From NCBI GenBank assembly GCA_016714905.1, contig JADKBW010000001.1:288443-352442 (forward strand): a DNA stretch of 64,000 bases, written 5' to 3'. Positions 28,335-36,696 of this stretch are shown one piece after another. Every line of letters begins with the position of its first letter. The first letter of the stretch is position 1. Below the pieces are notes generated by a model that worked only from the letters and a program-made list of their open reading frames with translations, did not search any database and was not told where the DNA came from. Source of the stretch: Flavobacterium sp. (lineage in GTDB: Bacteria > Bacteroidota > Bacteroidia > Flavobacteriales > Flavobacteriaceae). The position numbers and the translations under genes are program-made.

Positions 28335-29837
28335 ATGTCAAAACCTGTTAGAGTTCGTTTTGCTCCAAGTCCAACTGGACCGTTGCATATTGGTGGCGTT
28401 CGTACGGCCTTATTCAACTATTTATTTGCCAAAAAACACAATGGCGTATTCTTTCTAAGGATAGAAGATACCGATCAAAACCGCTTTGTTCCCGGTGCAG
28501 AACAATACATTTTTGAAGCATTAGATTGGTTGGGCATTGCGCCAAGTGAAACGGTGGGAAAGAACGAAAAATTTGGACCTTATCGTCAAAGCGAAAGAAA
28601 ATCGATGTACAAACAATATGCAGATCAATTGATTGCTTCGGGCAATGCGTATTATGCGTTTGATACCGCTGAATCGTTAGACTTTCAAAGAAAACAACAC
28701 GAAGAACAAGGAAAGACTTTTATATATAATTGGCACAACCGAGAAAAATTAGATACGTCATTGGTACTTTCAACAGAAGAAACCGAAAAGCGAATTGCTG
28801 CAGGTGAAGATTTTGTTATTCGATTTAAAACACCGGTCAATGAGACTTTACACTTGCACGATATCATCCGTGGCGACATTCAATTTGAAACCAATCTGCT
28901 AGATGATAAGGTTTTGTTTAAAAGCGATGGTATGCCAACGTATCATTTAGCGAATATTGTTGATGATCATTTGATGGAAACTTCTCACGTGATTCGCGGC
29001 GAAGAATGGTTACCATCTTTGCCATTACACGTGTTACTGTATCGTTCTTTTGGATGGGAAGCGCCTGAATTTGCGCATTTACCATTGATTCTTAAGCCTA
29101 TTGGCAACGGAAAATTATCCAAACGCGATGGAGATAAATTAGGATTTCCGGTATTTCCGTTGGAATGGAAGACTGAAGAAGGTATTTCATCAGGTTACCG
29201 AGAAAACGGATTTTTCCCAGAAGCAGTAATCAATTTCTTAGCGCTTTTGGGCTGGAATGACGGCACTGATAAGGAACTATTTACCTTGGATGAATTGGCT
29301 GAAGCCTTCGATTTGAATCGTGTGCACAAGTCGGGAGCCAAGTTCGATCCAGAAAAAAACAAATGGTTCAATCATCAATATTTACAAAAGCAAAGCGACG
29401 AAAGCTTGGCCAATTCTTTTACAACTATCTTAAAAGAAAGAGGCATCTTGACTGCGCTCGATGTGACAAAAATAGTTTCATTAATAAAGGAACGCGCGAA
29501 CTTTGTTTCTGAATTTTGGGAAATGAGCGATTTCTTTTTTGAAGCACCAACTTCTTATGACGAAAAAGCTTCGAAAAACTGGAAAGAAGAAACACCAGCC
29601 TTAATGAATCAGCTGGTAGCAGTTTTAAATTCGATCGAAGATTTTAGCAGTTTAAACATTGAAACCATCGTAAAAGATTGGATGACCCAAAACGACATCG
29701 GTATGGGAAAAGTGATGCAGCCGTTTCGATTGAGTTTGGTGGGTGCGCTCAAAGGACCACATTTGTTTGATATTGTGGCGCTCATTGGAAAAGAGGAAAC
29801 GATTAAGCGTTTGGAGAAAGCGATTGCTACTTTATAA
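28335..29837 (+). CDS. gltX: Glutamyl-tRNA synthetase
   Basis: 500 residues from the ATG at 28335 (MSKPVRVRFAPSPTGPLHIGG); an upstream TTG in frame is part of the promoter box. It charges tRNA-Glu in the cytoplasm. The HIGH-type motif is HIGG and the KMSKS-type motif is KLSKRDGDK. Family segments RIEDTDQNRFVPGAE and HVIRGEEWLPSLPLH are intact. Both GltX and GlnS occur in this window, so this organism need not rely on GatCAB for Gln-tRNA. A stretch at 29447-29468 resembles the core of the intergenic repeat at 14351. Confidence 0.96.
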   Translation: MSKPVRVRFAPSPTGPLHIGGVRTALFNYLFAKKHNGVFFLRIEDTDQNRFVPGAEQYIFEALDWLGIAPSETVGKNEKFGPYRQSERKSMYKQYADQLIASGNAYYAFDTAESLDFQRKQHEEQGKTFIYNWHNREKLDTSLVLSTEETEKRIAAGEDFVIRFKTPVNETLHLHDIIRGDIQFETNLLDDKVLFKSDGMPTYHLANIVDDHLMETSHVIRGEEWLPSLPLHVLLYRSFGWEAPEFAHLPLILKPIGNGKLSKRDGDKLGFPVFPLEWKTEEGISSGYRENGFFPEAVINFLALLGWNDGTDKELFTLDELAEAFDLNRVHKSGAKFDPEKNKWFNHQYLQKQSDESLANSFTTILKERGILTALDVTKIVSLIKERANFVSEFWEMSDFFFEAPTSYDEKASKNWKEETPALMNQLVAVLNSIEDFSSLNIETIVKDWMTQNDIGMGKVMQPFRLSLVGALKGPHLFDIVALIGKEETIKRLEKAIATL

Positions 29838-29841
29838 AATG

Positions 29842-29870
29842 AAAAAGCTCCTATTTATGGGAGCTTTTCT
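29842..29870. terminator. Bidirectional terminator between gltX and a convergent gene
   Basis: AAAAGCTCC pairs perfectly with GGAGCTTTT across an 8-base loop, with A- and T-runs on either side. It serves gltX on the plus strand and the beta-barrel gene on the minus strand. Confidence 0.8.
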
Positions 29871-30529
29871 TATAAACTTATTAACAGCTGCCCACTCAAC
29901 AATCCAATATTTCCTTTAAACTTATCGCCGTTGTTTAACGCTTTCAAATCATCGTCTTTGTTGAGTTTGTTCATAATGCTGTTCAAACCATATTGATAGA
30001 AAACCAGGGCTCGCACTACTTTTCCTCCTGCAGAAATACCGAAATATAAATTTCCGTTGATGGTCGTTACATCTACAATATCTTCTGCTTTTAAAGCGGT
30101 TCCTGAAATCACATTATCTTTGTTTTCTTTGTCAATTCTGAGCTTTCCATTGACTTGCAGTACGGGTCCAAAATCTAAAGAAACGTGATCTTCAACCAAA
30201 TTATAACTCATCAACAGTTTTATTTGCACTCCAGAAAGTGTATATTTTACATCTTCTTTTTTAAATGATGAATTTACTGTTTCTAAAGAAAAGGTGCTTT
30301 CAGTAAATTGCATTCCGAAAATCATACTGAAATCATTATAGTAATTTCCTCGTACTGATAATCCAGCAATCCAGCCCGTTCCTGGTTTTGCTTTGAAGTT
30401 ACTTGACAATAAAGAAAGCTGCGTGACCCCAGCAGAAATTCCAATACGGTTTCCGTCGCGATAACCGTATTGCGCCGTGGCGGCATTTGAACAATACAAA
30501 GCAAGTAGTAATAATAGAATTTTTTTCAT
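29870..30529 (-). CDS. Outer-membrane beta-barrel protein (PorT-like size)
   Basis: About 219 residues from the ATG at 30529 (MKKILLLLLALYCSNAATAQ), which gives a clean signal peptide; an upstream in-frame start is less likely. The mature protein alternates short hydrophobic beta strands and polar turns (GISAGVTQLSLLSSNFKAK, WIAGLSVRGNYYNDFSMIFG) as in the eight-stranded outer-membrane barrel family. No catalytic motif. Function unknown. Confidence 0.75.
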   Translation of the reverse strand: MKKILLLLLALYCSNAATAQYGYRDGNRIGISAGVTQLSLLSSNFKAKPGTGWIAGLSVRGNYYNDFSMIFGMQFTESTFSLETVNSSFKKEDVKYTLSGVQIKLLMSYNLVEDHVSLDFGPVLQVNGKLRIDKENKDNVISGTALKAEDIVDVTTINGNLYFGISAGGKVVRALVFYQYGLNSIMNKLNKDDDLKALNNGDKFKGNIGLLSGQLLISL

Positions 30530-30606
30530 CTCTTTTAATAATAACCGAAGCGAAAGTAGTTTGTTTTTTGTAATTTGTAGCAAAATTCAATCTTAAATCA
30601 ATTATT

Positions 30607-31587
30607 ATGAGTACTATCTTATTGGTCTTTTTGTTCTTCGGACTATTTATTCTCTTTTCGTCCTTCTTTACCGTCAAGCAGCAGACCGCTGTTATCATTG
30701 AACGATTTGGTAAGTTTTTGAGTATTCGGCAATCGGGTTTGCAATTGAAAATTCCTTTAATTGACCGCATTGCGGGTCGTGTCAATCTAAAGATTCAACA
30801 ATTGGACGTGATTATTGAAACGAAAACCAAGGATAATGTTTTTGTAAAACTCAAAGTTTCTGTGCAATTTATGGTGGTAAAAGATACCGTTTACGACGCA
30901 TTTTATAAATTAGAATACCCTCACGATCAAATCACATCTTACGTTTTTGATGTTGTAAGAGCTGAAGTTCCTAAATTGATTCTTGATGACGTTTTTGAAC
31001 GAAAAGATGATATTGCCATTGCGGTAAAAAGAGAATTAAACGAAGCGATGACTACTTACGGATATACAATTATCAATACTTTGGTCACTGATATTGATCC
31101 TGATATTCAAGTAAAAAATGCCATGAACAGAATCAACGCCGCCGACCGTGAGAAAACAGTGGCTGAATTTGAAGCAGAAGCATCTAGAATTCGAATTGTC
31201 GCTAAAGCCAAAGCAGAAGCGGAAAGCAAACGTTTACAAGGTCAAGGTATCGCCGATCAAAGACGTGAGATTGCTAAAGGATTGGTAGAAAGTGTTGATG
31301 TTTTGAACAAAGTAGGGATCAATTCTCAAGAAGCATCCGCATTGATTGTCGTGACACAACATTATGACACGTTGCAAGCAATTGGAGCTGATACCAATTC
31401 GAATTTAATTCTTTTACCCAATTCTCCTCAAGCGGGAAGCGATATGTTGAATAATATGGTAGCAAGTTTTACAGCGAGTAATTTAGTCGGCGAATCGATG
31501 AAGAAAGGAATGAAAATCGATAAACCGCTAAAAAACAGTAAACCTCCGAAAGAGAATGATGAAAATCAAGAAGAGGAGCAACAATAA
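30607..31587 (+). CDS. SPFH-domain (stomatin/band 7) membrane protein
   Basis: 326 residues. A single N-terminal membrane helix (about residues 2-22) is followed by the SPFH domain (about 23-200: QQTAVIIERFGKFLSIRQSGLQLKIP, VQFMVVKDTVYDAFYKLEYP) and a long Ala/Glu/Lys-rich coiled coil (about 175-225, EFEAEASRIRIVAKAKAEAES). The tail is acidic and poly-Gln/Glu. Stomatin-type proteins form oligomeric membrane microdomain scaffolds. No NfeD partner gene is next to it. Confidence 0.88.
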   Translation: MSTILLVFLFFGLFILFSSFFTVKQQTAVIIERFGKFLSIRQSGLQLKIPLIDRIAGRVNLKIQQLDVIIETKTKDNVFVKLKVSVQFMVVKDTVYDAFYKLEYPHDQITSYVFDVVRAEVPKLILDDVFERKDDIAIAVKRELNEAMTTYGYTIINTLVTDIDPDIQVKNAMNRINAADREKTVAEFEAEASRIRIVAKAKAEAESKRLQGQGIADQRREIAKGLVESVDVLNKVGINSQEASALIVVTQHYDTLQAIGADTNSNLILLPNSPQAGSDMLNNMVASFTASNLVGESMKKGMKIDKPLKNSKPPKENDENQEEEQQ

Positions 31588-31596
31588 TTAAAAAAG

Positions 31597-31620
31597 AAAA
31601 GAGACTTAATTGTCTCTTTT
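31597..31620. terminator. Bidirectional terminator after the SPFH gene
   Basis: AAAAGAGAC pairs with GTCTCTTTT across a 6-base loop and is followed by TCTTTTT. It overlaps the end of the convergent 84-residue gene and can end transcription from both strands. Confidence 0.75.
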
Positions 31621-31860
31621 TCTTTTTAAAATCCATTTGATTAAATAGGGAAGTGCTATGTTGATGACATCCATATAGGAATTAGCGAAAATCGTCTTGT
31701 AGGAACTCAAAAAATTACTCACGATTCCTTGCGGCGTAAAGCTTTCCTTTGTTTTTTGAAAACTTAAAACAAGCTTTTGATATTCAATTTCTTTCTCGAG
31801 TTTTAAAATCTCCAAATCACTTTCAATTTGAGCATAGGAGGAATATTTCTTCGTTTCCAT
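31606..31860 (-). CDS. Small protein of unknown function, 84 residues
   Basis: A short protein with a charged helical N-terminal half (SDLEILKLEKEIEYQKLVLSF) and a moderately hydrophobic C-terminal helix (SYMDVINIALPYLIKWILK). It follows the holin-like and YtxH-like genes with short spacing on the same strand, so all three probably form one operon of small envelope proteins. No family name that I can defend. Confidence 0.6.
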   Translation of the reverse strand: METKKYSSYAQIESDLEILKLEKEIEYQKLVLSFQKTKESFTPQGIVSNFLSSYKTIFANSYMDVINIALPYLIKWILKRKRDN

Positions 31861-31863
31861 TAC

Positions 31864-32214
31864 TTAGTCGTTAAAAAAGATTTCTGAAAAATTCTCCATC
31901 ACTTTACCTTCCATTATTTTGTCCTTGATTAGAAACAGAAGTGCTGTAAATACGGCATAAATTCCAGCAATAACTAAGAATCCTAGCGCGTAACTGCCCA
32001 ATGATTTACCAATTGCAAAGGCAGCAGCCACTGAGCAAAAAAGCAAAACCATACTGAAACATAAGAGAATTAAAGTAAATTTAAGAATCATAGTTGTCGA
32101 CTTCATCGCCACCTTAAATCCCCATAATTTATAATAAGCGACACTCTTTTCAAGGTAAACATGCACTTGTTCTTGAATATCTTCTGTATGTTCTTTTAAT
32201 TCGTCAAAAGCCAT
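31864..32214 (-). CDS. Phage-holin-family (superfamily III-like) membrane protein
   Basis: 116 residues with two close membrane helices (about residues 41-66 and 72-92), a charged amphipathic N-terminus and a charged C-terminus. The layout fits the holin-superfamily III-like DUF proteins often found on bacterial chromosomes beside YtxH proteins. There is no phage gene nearby, so a phage lysis role is unlikely; membrane stress function is the usual guess. Confidence 0.65.
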   Translation of the reverse strand: MAFDELKEHTEDIQEQVHVYLEKSVAYYKLWGFKVAMKSTTMILKFTLILLCFSMVLLFCSVAAAFAIGKSLGSYALGFLVIAGIYAVFTALLFLIKDKIMEGKVMENFSEIFFND

Positions 32215-32234
32215 AAGCGTACGTTTTGGTTCAA

Positions 32235-32564
32235 TTATTTTTGCAACTTCGCATTCTCCTTTTTCAAGTCTGCCAGTTTCGTTTCTAAAAACGAAATCAC
32301 ATCTTCGGTTTTATGACTCATGCTAGATACAAGGTCATCATAAGTTTCTTCCAAATCAAATTGCGTGTTTGACGCTTTCGATCTAAATCCTTCGGTTGCG
32401 CTATTAATCTTACTTTTTAGATTTTTCTTCGCATCATCAAATCCGTCTTTAATTTTTTCTCTCGTTTTTGATCCTTTATCAGGAGCCATCAAAATTCCAG
32501 CAACCGCTCCGATTGCTGCGCCAGCCAAAAGTGCTAAAAGGGTATTTCCTGTGTTATTTGACAT
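32235..32564 (-). CDS. YtxH-domain protein
   Basis: 109 residues. The N-terminal glycine/alanine-rich membrane segment TLLALLAGAAIGAVAGILMAPDKGSKTREKIKDG is the YtxH signature; the rest is a charged amphipathic helix. YtxH proteins are small stress-associated envelope proteins. First gene of a three-gene minus-strand cluster. The gap 32565-32865 upstream holds AT-rich sequence and a terminator belonging to glnS. Confidence 0.8.
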   Translation of the reverse strand: MSNNTGNTLLALLAGAAIGAVAGILMAPDKGSKTREKIKDGFDDAKKNLKSKINSATEGFRSKASNTQFDLEETYDDLVSSMSHKTEDVISFLETKLADLKKENAKLQK

Positions 32565-32812
32565 GATATTGTGTATTAAATTAATATTTACCTAAAGGTA
32601 CGGATTTTGTTAACAAGTCTGTGTTAATAACTGGAAAATTTGCCTGATAAGTTGAAATTTATCATTTAGACTCGTTGTATTGGCTAAATTTTTTAAAAAC
32701 ACATAGTAAGTTAAAAAATAAATAAATGTTGTTTATAACTGAAATATGAGGTCTGTTTTTAATAGTCTTTCACAATAGATTTTTATTTTAAAATAGTTTT
32801 TGATAATAATAG

Positions 32813-32841
32813 AAAAGCGCTCCGATTAGAGCGCTTTATTA
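32813..32841 (-). terminator. Terminator of glnS
   Basis: AAAGCGCTC pairs perfectly with GAGCGCTTT across a 6-base loop; on the minus strand the stem is followed by TTCTATTATTA. It lies 25 bases after the glnS stop codon. Confidence 0.75.
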
Positions 32842-32865
32842 TTTAGATTATCTATTGTCGAAAAA

Positions 32866-34968
32866 CTACATGGAAAAAAGTAGTTCTTTTACTTTTTCGT
32901 CTTTTTCTGTTGTTTTGAGGTTTTCAAGAAATGAACGTAAAGCTTGTAATGAAACGTCGTCTTTATGTAAATTTTGAATCGCTTCAATTCTCACAAACGG
33001 AGATTCACTTCTTAGCGACATCGTATACAATTTTTGAATGGTCTCTTCGTCAAAATCCTTGGGCGCAATTTGACTGGAATACTTCAACATGAAGTTGGCA
33101 AATAACAAGGAACTTTTATTGTTGGCAATATTTTTCTTCAATACATTTTGCAACAAACTAAAATTCGTCACCGCCTGAATGCTTTCCTTGATTACATTTT
33201 CAACTTCATTTCGCTCCGAGTCTGTATCACCTTTGAAGAATTTGTTGATTTCCTTTAAAGAATTATTCAAGCTATTTTCCTCTTTCTTTCCCTTTTCTTC
33301 CCAAGCGTCTTTGAGTCCAACGGTTTTATTAAAAACCAAACTTTCAGCTACAGAATCCTTATCTACAGTGAAATATCCCAAACGTTGGAATTGAAATTTA
33401 TCTTCAATTTGAGCATTTTTCAAACTTGGCTCCACATAACCAGTAACAATTTTCAAAGAATCTGGATTGACGAATTCAAGGAAATCTTTTTCTTTATGCG
33501 AATCAGGCGCTTCATCTATAAACAAACGATCGTACAAACGCACTTCAGCTTGCACAGCATGCGCAATAGAAACCCAATGTAAAGTTCCAGATACTTTTCT
33601 TTGACTGGCTTCCGTTCCGCTTCCGCTTAAACTTTCAGTATCATAAGTGGCGTGAATTTCGGTAATTGTTCCTGTCGCATCCTTGATCACGCTTTCTCCT
33701 TTAATGATATAGCCGTTTTTTAATCGAACTTCTCTACCAATACTTAAGCGAAAAAACTTCGATGGCGCTTCTTCTAAAAAGTCTTCTCTTTCTATGTATA
33801 ATTCTCTAGAAAAAGGTACTTTTCTAAAACCTGCGCTTTCGTCTTCTTGGTTGTTTTCTGCGTCTAGCCACTCTACATGTCCATAGGGATAATTTGTAAT
33901 GACCAACTTCACCGGATCTAAAACCGCCATGACTCTCGGCGCAGTCTTGTTCAAATCTTCTCTGATACAAAACTCTAAAACCGAAACGTCGATTAAGTTA
34001 TCGCGTTTTGCAATTCCAGTCGTATTAGCAAAATTGCGAAGCGATGCTGGCGTATAACCTCTTCTTCTCAAGCCGGAAATCGTCGACATTCTCGGATCAT
34101 CCCAACCTTTTACATGGTTTTCCTTTACCAATTGCAACAGCTTTCTTTTACTAACAACGGTATGACTTAGATTTCTTCTTGCGAATTCACGTTGCTTCGG
34201 GCGAACTAGTTTAGAATCATAAATTTGATCCAAAAACCAATCGTACAATTCACGGTGCGGCAAAAATTCTAAGGTGCAAAAGGAATGTGAAATTTGTTCC
34301 AAATAATCACTTTCCCCATGTGCCCAATCGTACATCGGATAGATACACCATTGGTCACCAGTTCGATGATGGTGTTTATGCAGAATGCGATACATAATCG
34401 GATCACGCATCAACATATTGGTCGATTTCATGTCTATTTTAGCGCGAAGAATATGAGTTCCTTCTTCAAACTCACCTGCTTTCATCCGCTCGAAAAGATC
34501 TAAATTCTCTTCAACAGATCGATTGCGAAAAGGACTATCGGTTCCTGGTGTAGATGGCGTCCCTTTTTGAATGGCCATTTCCTCAGAAGATTGACTGTCA
34601 ACGTATGCTTTACCTTTCTTGATGAAATCAATTGTCCAATCGTATAATTGCTGGAAATAATCAGAAGCGTAACGCTCTTCAGCCCACTGATAGCCTAACC
34701 ATTGAACATCTCTTTTGATCGCATCCACAAATTCTTGTTCTTCTTTCGCTGGATTGGTATCGTCAAAACGAAGGTTAACCGGCGCTTTATAATCTATTCC
34801 CAAACCAAAATTCAAGGCGATGGCACTTGCGTGACCAATATGCAAATACCCATTTGGTTCTGGTGGAAAACGAAAACGCAATTTTGCCGTCGATAAGCCA
34901 TTTTTCAGATCTTCTTCAATAATTTGCTCGATAAAATTCAATGCTTTTTCTTCCGTTGACATATTCAA
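32866..34968 (-). CDS. glnS: Glutaminyl-tRNA synthetase with C-terminal extension
   Basis: 700 residues. It attaches glutamine to tRNA-Gln. The HIGH motif (YLHIGHASA, residues 43-46) and the KMSKS-type VVSKRKL are present, with the anticodon-binding beta-barrel region to about residue 550. The last 140 or so residues form a helical extension (VENVIKESIQAVTNFSLLQ..., VRIEAIQNLHKDD) absent from E. coli GlnRS. Many Bacteroidota GlnRS carry a YqeY-like domain there, which is the likely identity. The start could instead be the ATG two codons on (MSTEEKAL). Confidence 0.94.
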   Translation of the reverse strand: MNMSTEEKALNFIEQIIEEDLKNGLSTAKLRFRFPPEPNGYLHIGHASAIALNFGLGIDYKAPVNLRFDDTNPAKEEQEFVDAIKRDVQWLGYQWAEERYASDYFQQLYDWTIDFIKKGKAYVDSQSSEEMAIQKGTPSTPGTDSPFRNRSVEENLDLFERMKAGEFEEGTHILRAKIDMKSTNMLMRDPIMYRILHKHHHRTGDQWCIYPMYDWAHGESDYLEQISHSFCTLEFLPHRELYDWFLDQIYDSKLVRPKQREFARRNLSHTVVSKRKLLQLVKENHVKGWDDPRMSTISGLRRRGYTPASLRNFANTTGIAKRDNLIDVSVLEFCIREDLNKTAPRVMAVLDPVKLVITNYPYGHVEWLDAENNQEDESAGFRKVPFSRELYIEREDFLEEAPSKFFRLSIGREVRLKNGYIIKGESVIKDATGTITEIHATYDTESLSGSGTEASQRKVSGTLHWVSIAHAVQAEVRLYDRLFIDEAPDSHKEKDFLEFVNPDSLKIVTGYVEPSLKNAQIEDKFQFQRLGYFTVDKDSVAESLVFNKTVGLKDAWEEKGKKEENSLNNSLKEINKFFKGDTDSERNEVENVIKESIQAVTNFSLLQNVLKKNIANNKSSLLFANFMLKYSSQIAPKDFDEETIQKLYTMSLRSESPFVRIEAIQNLHKDDVSLQALRSFLENLKTTEKDEKVKELLFSM

Positions 34969-35104
34969 AAATTAGAGTCGCAAAGTTATTAAAATAGTTG
35001 GTAAATTCGTCTTACTGTTGATTTGCTTGTTTGATTTTATTACTAGAAACAAATATTTCATACTTTTACTAAAAAGATACTAAATCCAATTCATTAATAA
35101 TTTC

Positions 35105-35464
35105 ATGGGAACTATCAAATTAAAAAACATCAGAACCTATTCCTATCATGGCTGTTTACTAGAAGAAGGAAAAATTGGATCAGATTATAAAGTTGACTTA
35201 GAAGTTAAAACCGATTTGCGTAAATCTTCCATTTCTGACTCGCTTGAAGATACGGTTGACTATGTAATTTTGAATCGAATTGTAATGGAAGAAATGGAGA
35301 TTCGTTCTAAATTACTCGAGCACGTCGCACATCGTATCATTGCTAGAATTTTTAAAGAAATTCCGTCTATTTCTAGAATTGTATTAGCGGTTTCTAAAAT
35401 CAATCCTCCCATAGATGGTGATGTTGAAGCGGTTACTATTGAAATGGAGGAGTACAGAAATTGA
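35105..35464 (+). CDS. folB: Dihydroneopterin aldolase
   Basis: 119 residues, the usual size. It converts 7,8-dihydroneopterin to 6-hydroxymethyl-dihydropterin in folate synthesis. It starts with IKLKNIRTYSYHGCLLEEGKIGSDYKVDLEV, contains the DTVDYVILNRIVMEEME segment and LLEHVAHRIIARI, and ends with the pterin-proximal VSKINPPIDGDVEAVTIEMEE. Monocistronic, upstream of tRNA-Cys. Confidence 0.93.
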   Translation: MGTIKLKNIRTYSYHGCLLEEGKIGSDYKVDLEVKTDLRKSSISDSLEDTVDYVILNRIVMEEMEIRSKLLEHVAHRIIARIFKEIPSISRIVLAVSKINPPIDGDVEAVTIEMEEYRN

Positions 35465-35512
35465 TACCCAAAAGAATTTCAAGATTAAAATATGAAATTC
35501 AAAATTATTTAT

Positions 35513-35520
35513 TAAGTTTG
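35513..35520 (+). promoter_or_regulatory. -7 box upstream of tRNA-Cys
   Basis: TAAGTTTG matches TAnnTTTG and ends 16 bases before the tRNA. No upstream TTG at standard spacing. Confidence 0.4.
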
Positions 35521-35536
35521 CCGTCCAATGCACAAT

Positions 35537-35607
35537 GGCGTCGTGGCCGAGCGGCTAGGCTGGGCTCTGCAAAAGCTCCTACTCCGGTTCGAATCCGGAC
35601 GATGCCT
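35537..35607 (+). tRNA. tRNA-Cys (anticodon GCA)
   Basis: A 71-base cloverleaf: acceptor GGCGTCG pairs with CGATGCC (one G-U), the anticodon arm GGGCT-CTGCAAA-AGCTC shows anticodon GCA, and the T arm is CTCCGG-TTCGAAT-CCGGA. The discriminator base is T, as expected for tRNA-Cys. CCA is not encoded. Its 3' end is the founder of the tandem array downstream. Confidence 0.95.
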
Positions 35608-36137
35608 CAAAACCTTCAAGTTAGTTTGAAGGTTTTTTTTTGTTTCATTTTTAGAAAAAATGAATTAAAGTTGCTGTTCGAATCCAGACGATGCTGTGGA
35701 CATCTTCATTGAAATTGAAGGTTTTTTTATGTTTCATTTTTAGAAAAAATGAATTAAAGTTGCTGTTCGAATCCAGACGATGCTTTGGACATCTTCATTG
35801 AAATTGAAGGTTTTTTTATGTTTCATTTTTAGAAAAAATGAATTAAAGTTGCTGTTCGAATGCAGACGACGCTTTGGACATCTTCATTGAAATTGAAGGT
35901 TTTTTTATGTTTCATTTTTAGAAAAAATGAATTAAAGTTGCTGTTCGAATCCAGACGATGCTGTGGACATCTTCATTGAAATTGAAGGTTTTTTTATGTT
36001 TCATTTTTAGAAAAAATGAATTACAGTTCTGTTCGAATCCAGACGACGCTGTGGACATCTTCATTGAAATTGAAGGTTTTTTTATGTTTCATTTTTAGAA
36101 AAAATGAATTAAAGTTGCTGTTCGAATCCGGGCGATG
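35587..36137 (+). repeat. Tandem array of 89-bp units derived from the tRNA-Cys 3' end
   Basis: Unit starts are at 35587 (the tRNA's own T arm), 35676, 35765, 35854, 35943, 36031 and 36120 (partial); spacing is 89 bases, once 88. Each unit begins GTTCGAATCC then AGACGATGC (the tRNA T loop to acceptor end), then a hairpin CTTCA...TGAAG with TTTTTTT, then the palindrome TTCATTTTT-AGA-AAAAATGAA. Inner copies differ by a few substitutions from each other and all carry CCAG where the tRNA has CCGG, which breaks the T stem. The last partial copy has CCGG again. Inner copies therefore are not functional tRNAs. Short open frames seen here follow the repeats and are not genes. Confidence 0.9.
35609..35641 (+). 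terminator. Terminator of tRNA-Cys
   Basis: AACCTTCAA pairs perfectly with TTGAAGGTT across a 6-base loop and ends in a run of nine T. It begins right after the tRNA. Confidence 0.75.
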
Positions 36138-36231
36138 TAGCAGAAACATTTCAAGAAATAGAGACTTTATAGAAAAAATGGGCAAAGTTAGGGTAAATAT
36201 ATAGTTGAAATGATATTAGAAATCGTTTGAT

Positions 36232-36630
36232 TTATTTATCGAGTTTTTCTGCGAACGCAATAATATGTCCATCTAAATCAGCAAAATAACAAGCTCTATC
36301 GCCCCAATCTCTATCTTCAATTGCGCTTATAAGGGTAGCACCCGCTTCTATCGCATTATCATACTCTAGCCGAACATTATCAACGTAAAAATAAAGTTCA
36401 CATCTTGGTATTCCGTTTCCTTTGTCGGGATGAGGTGTCTTATCAGCTAGTATTTTCACAATTCCTGTACTTGGCATTAATCCCAATTTGCAGTAGTCTG
36501 AAAATCTAAACTCGGTCATTCCAGCAACGTTTAAATCTGCTTTTTTTCTGAAAATTCGTTCGTAAAATTCAGCACTTGCTTGCTGGTTGGTAACATATAG
36601 AATTGTTTCAATACATTGAATATGCTTCAT
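36232..36630 (-). CDS. VOC-family (glyoxalase/bleomycin-resistance fold) protein
   Basis: 132 residues with the paired beta-alpha-beta-beta-beta layout: IETILYVTNQQASAEFYERIF opening the first module and RCELYFYVDNVRLEYDNAIEAGATLI opening the second, ending WGDRACYFADLDGHIIAFAEK. The DxxGHxIAF ending is typical of the family. Specific substrate is unknown. It lies downstream of the tRNA array with no obvious partner. Confidence 0.88.
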   Translation of the reverse strand: MKHIQCIETILYVTNQQASAEFYERIFRKKADLNVAGMTEFRFSDYCKLGLMPSTGIVKILADKTPHPDKGNGIPRCELYFYVDNVRLEYDNAIEAGATLISAIEDRDWGDRACYFADLDGHIIAFAEKLDK

Positions 36631-36696
36631 TTTAATATTGCTTAAATAATAAAATCAAAAAGTTCTTAATAAACATCAAACTCGAGTAGTAATGCT

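Noticed and set aside
31864..32214. Prophage remnant suggested by a holin-like protein
   Set aside because: No other phage gene nearby, and the neighbours (YtxH type, small protein) are a common chromosomal set.
35587..36204. CRISPR-like look of the 89-bp array and short open frames in it
   Set aside because: There are no unique spacers and no cas genes; each unit carries a tRNA tail and terminator-like hairpins. The short frames simply read through the repeat.
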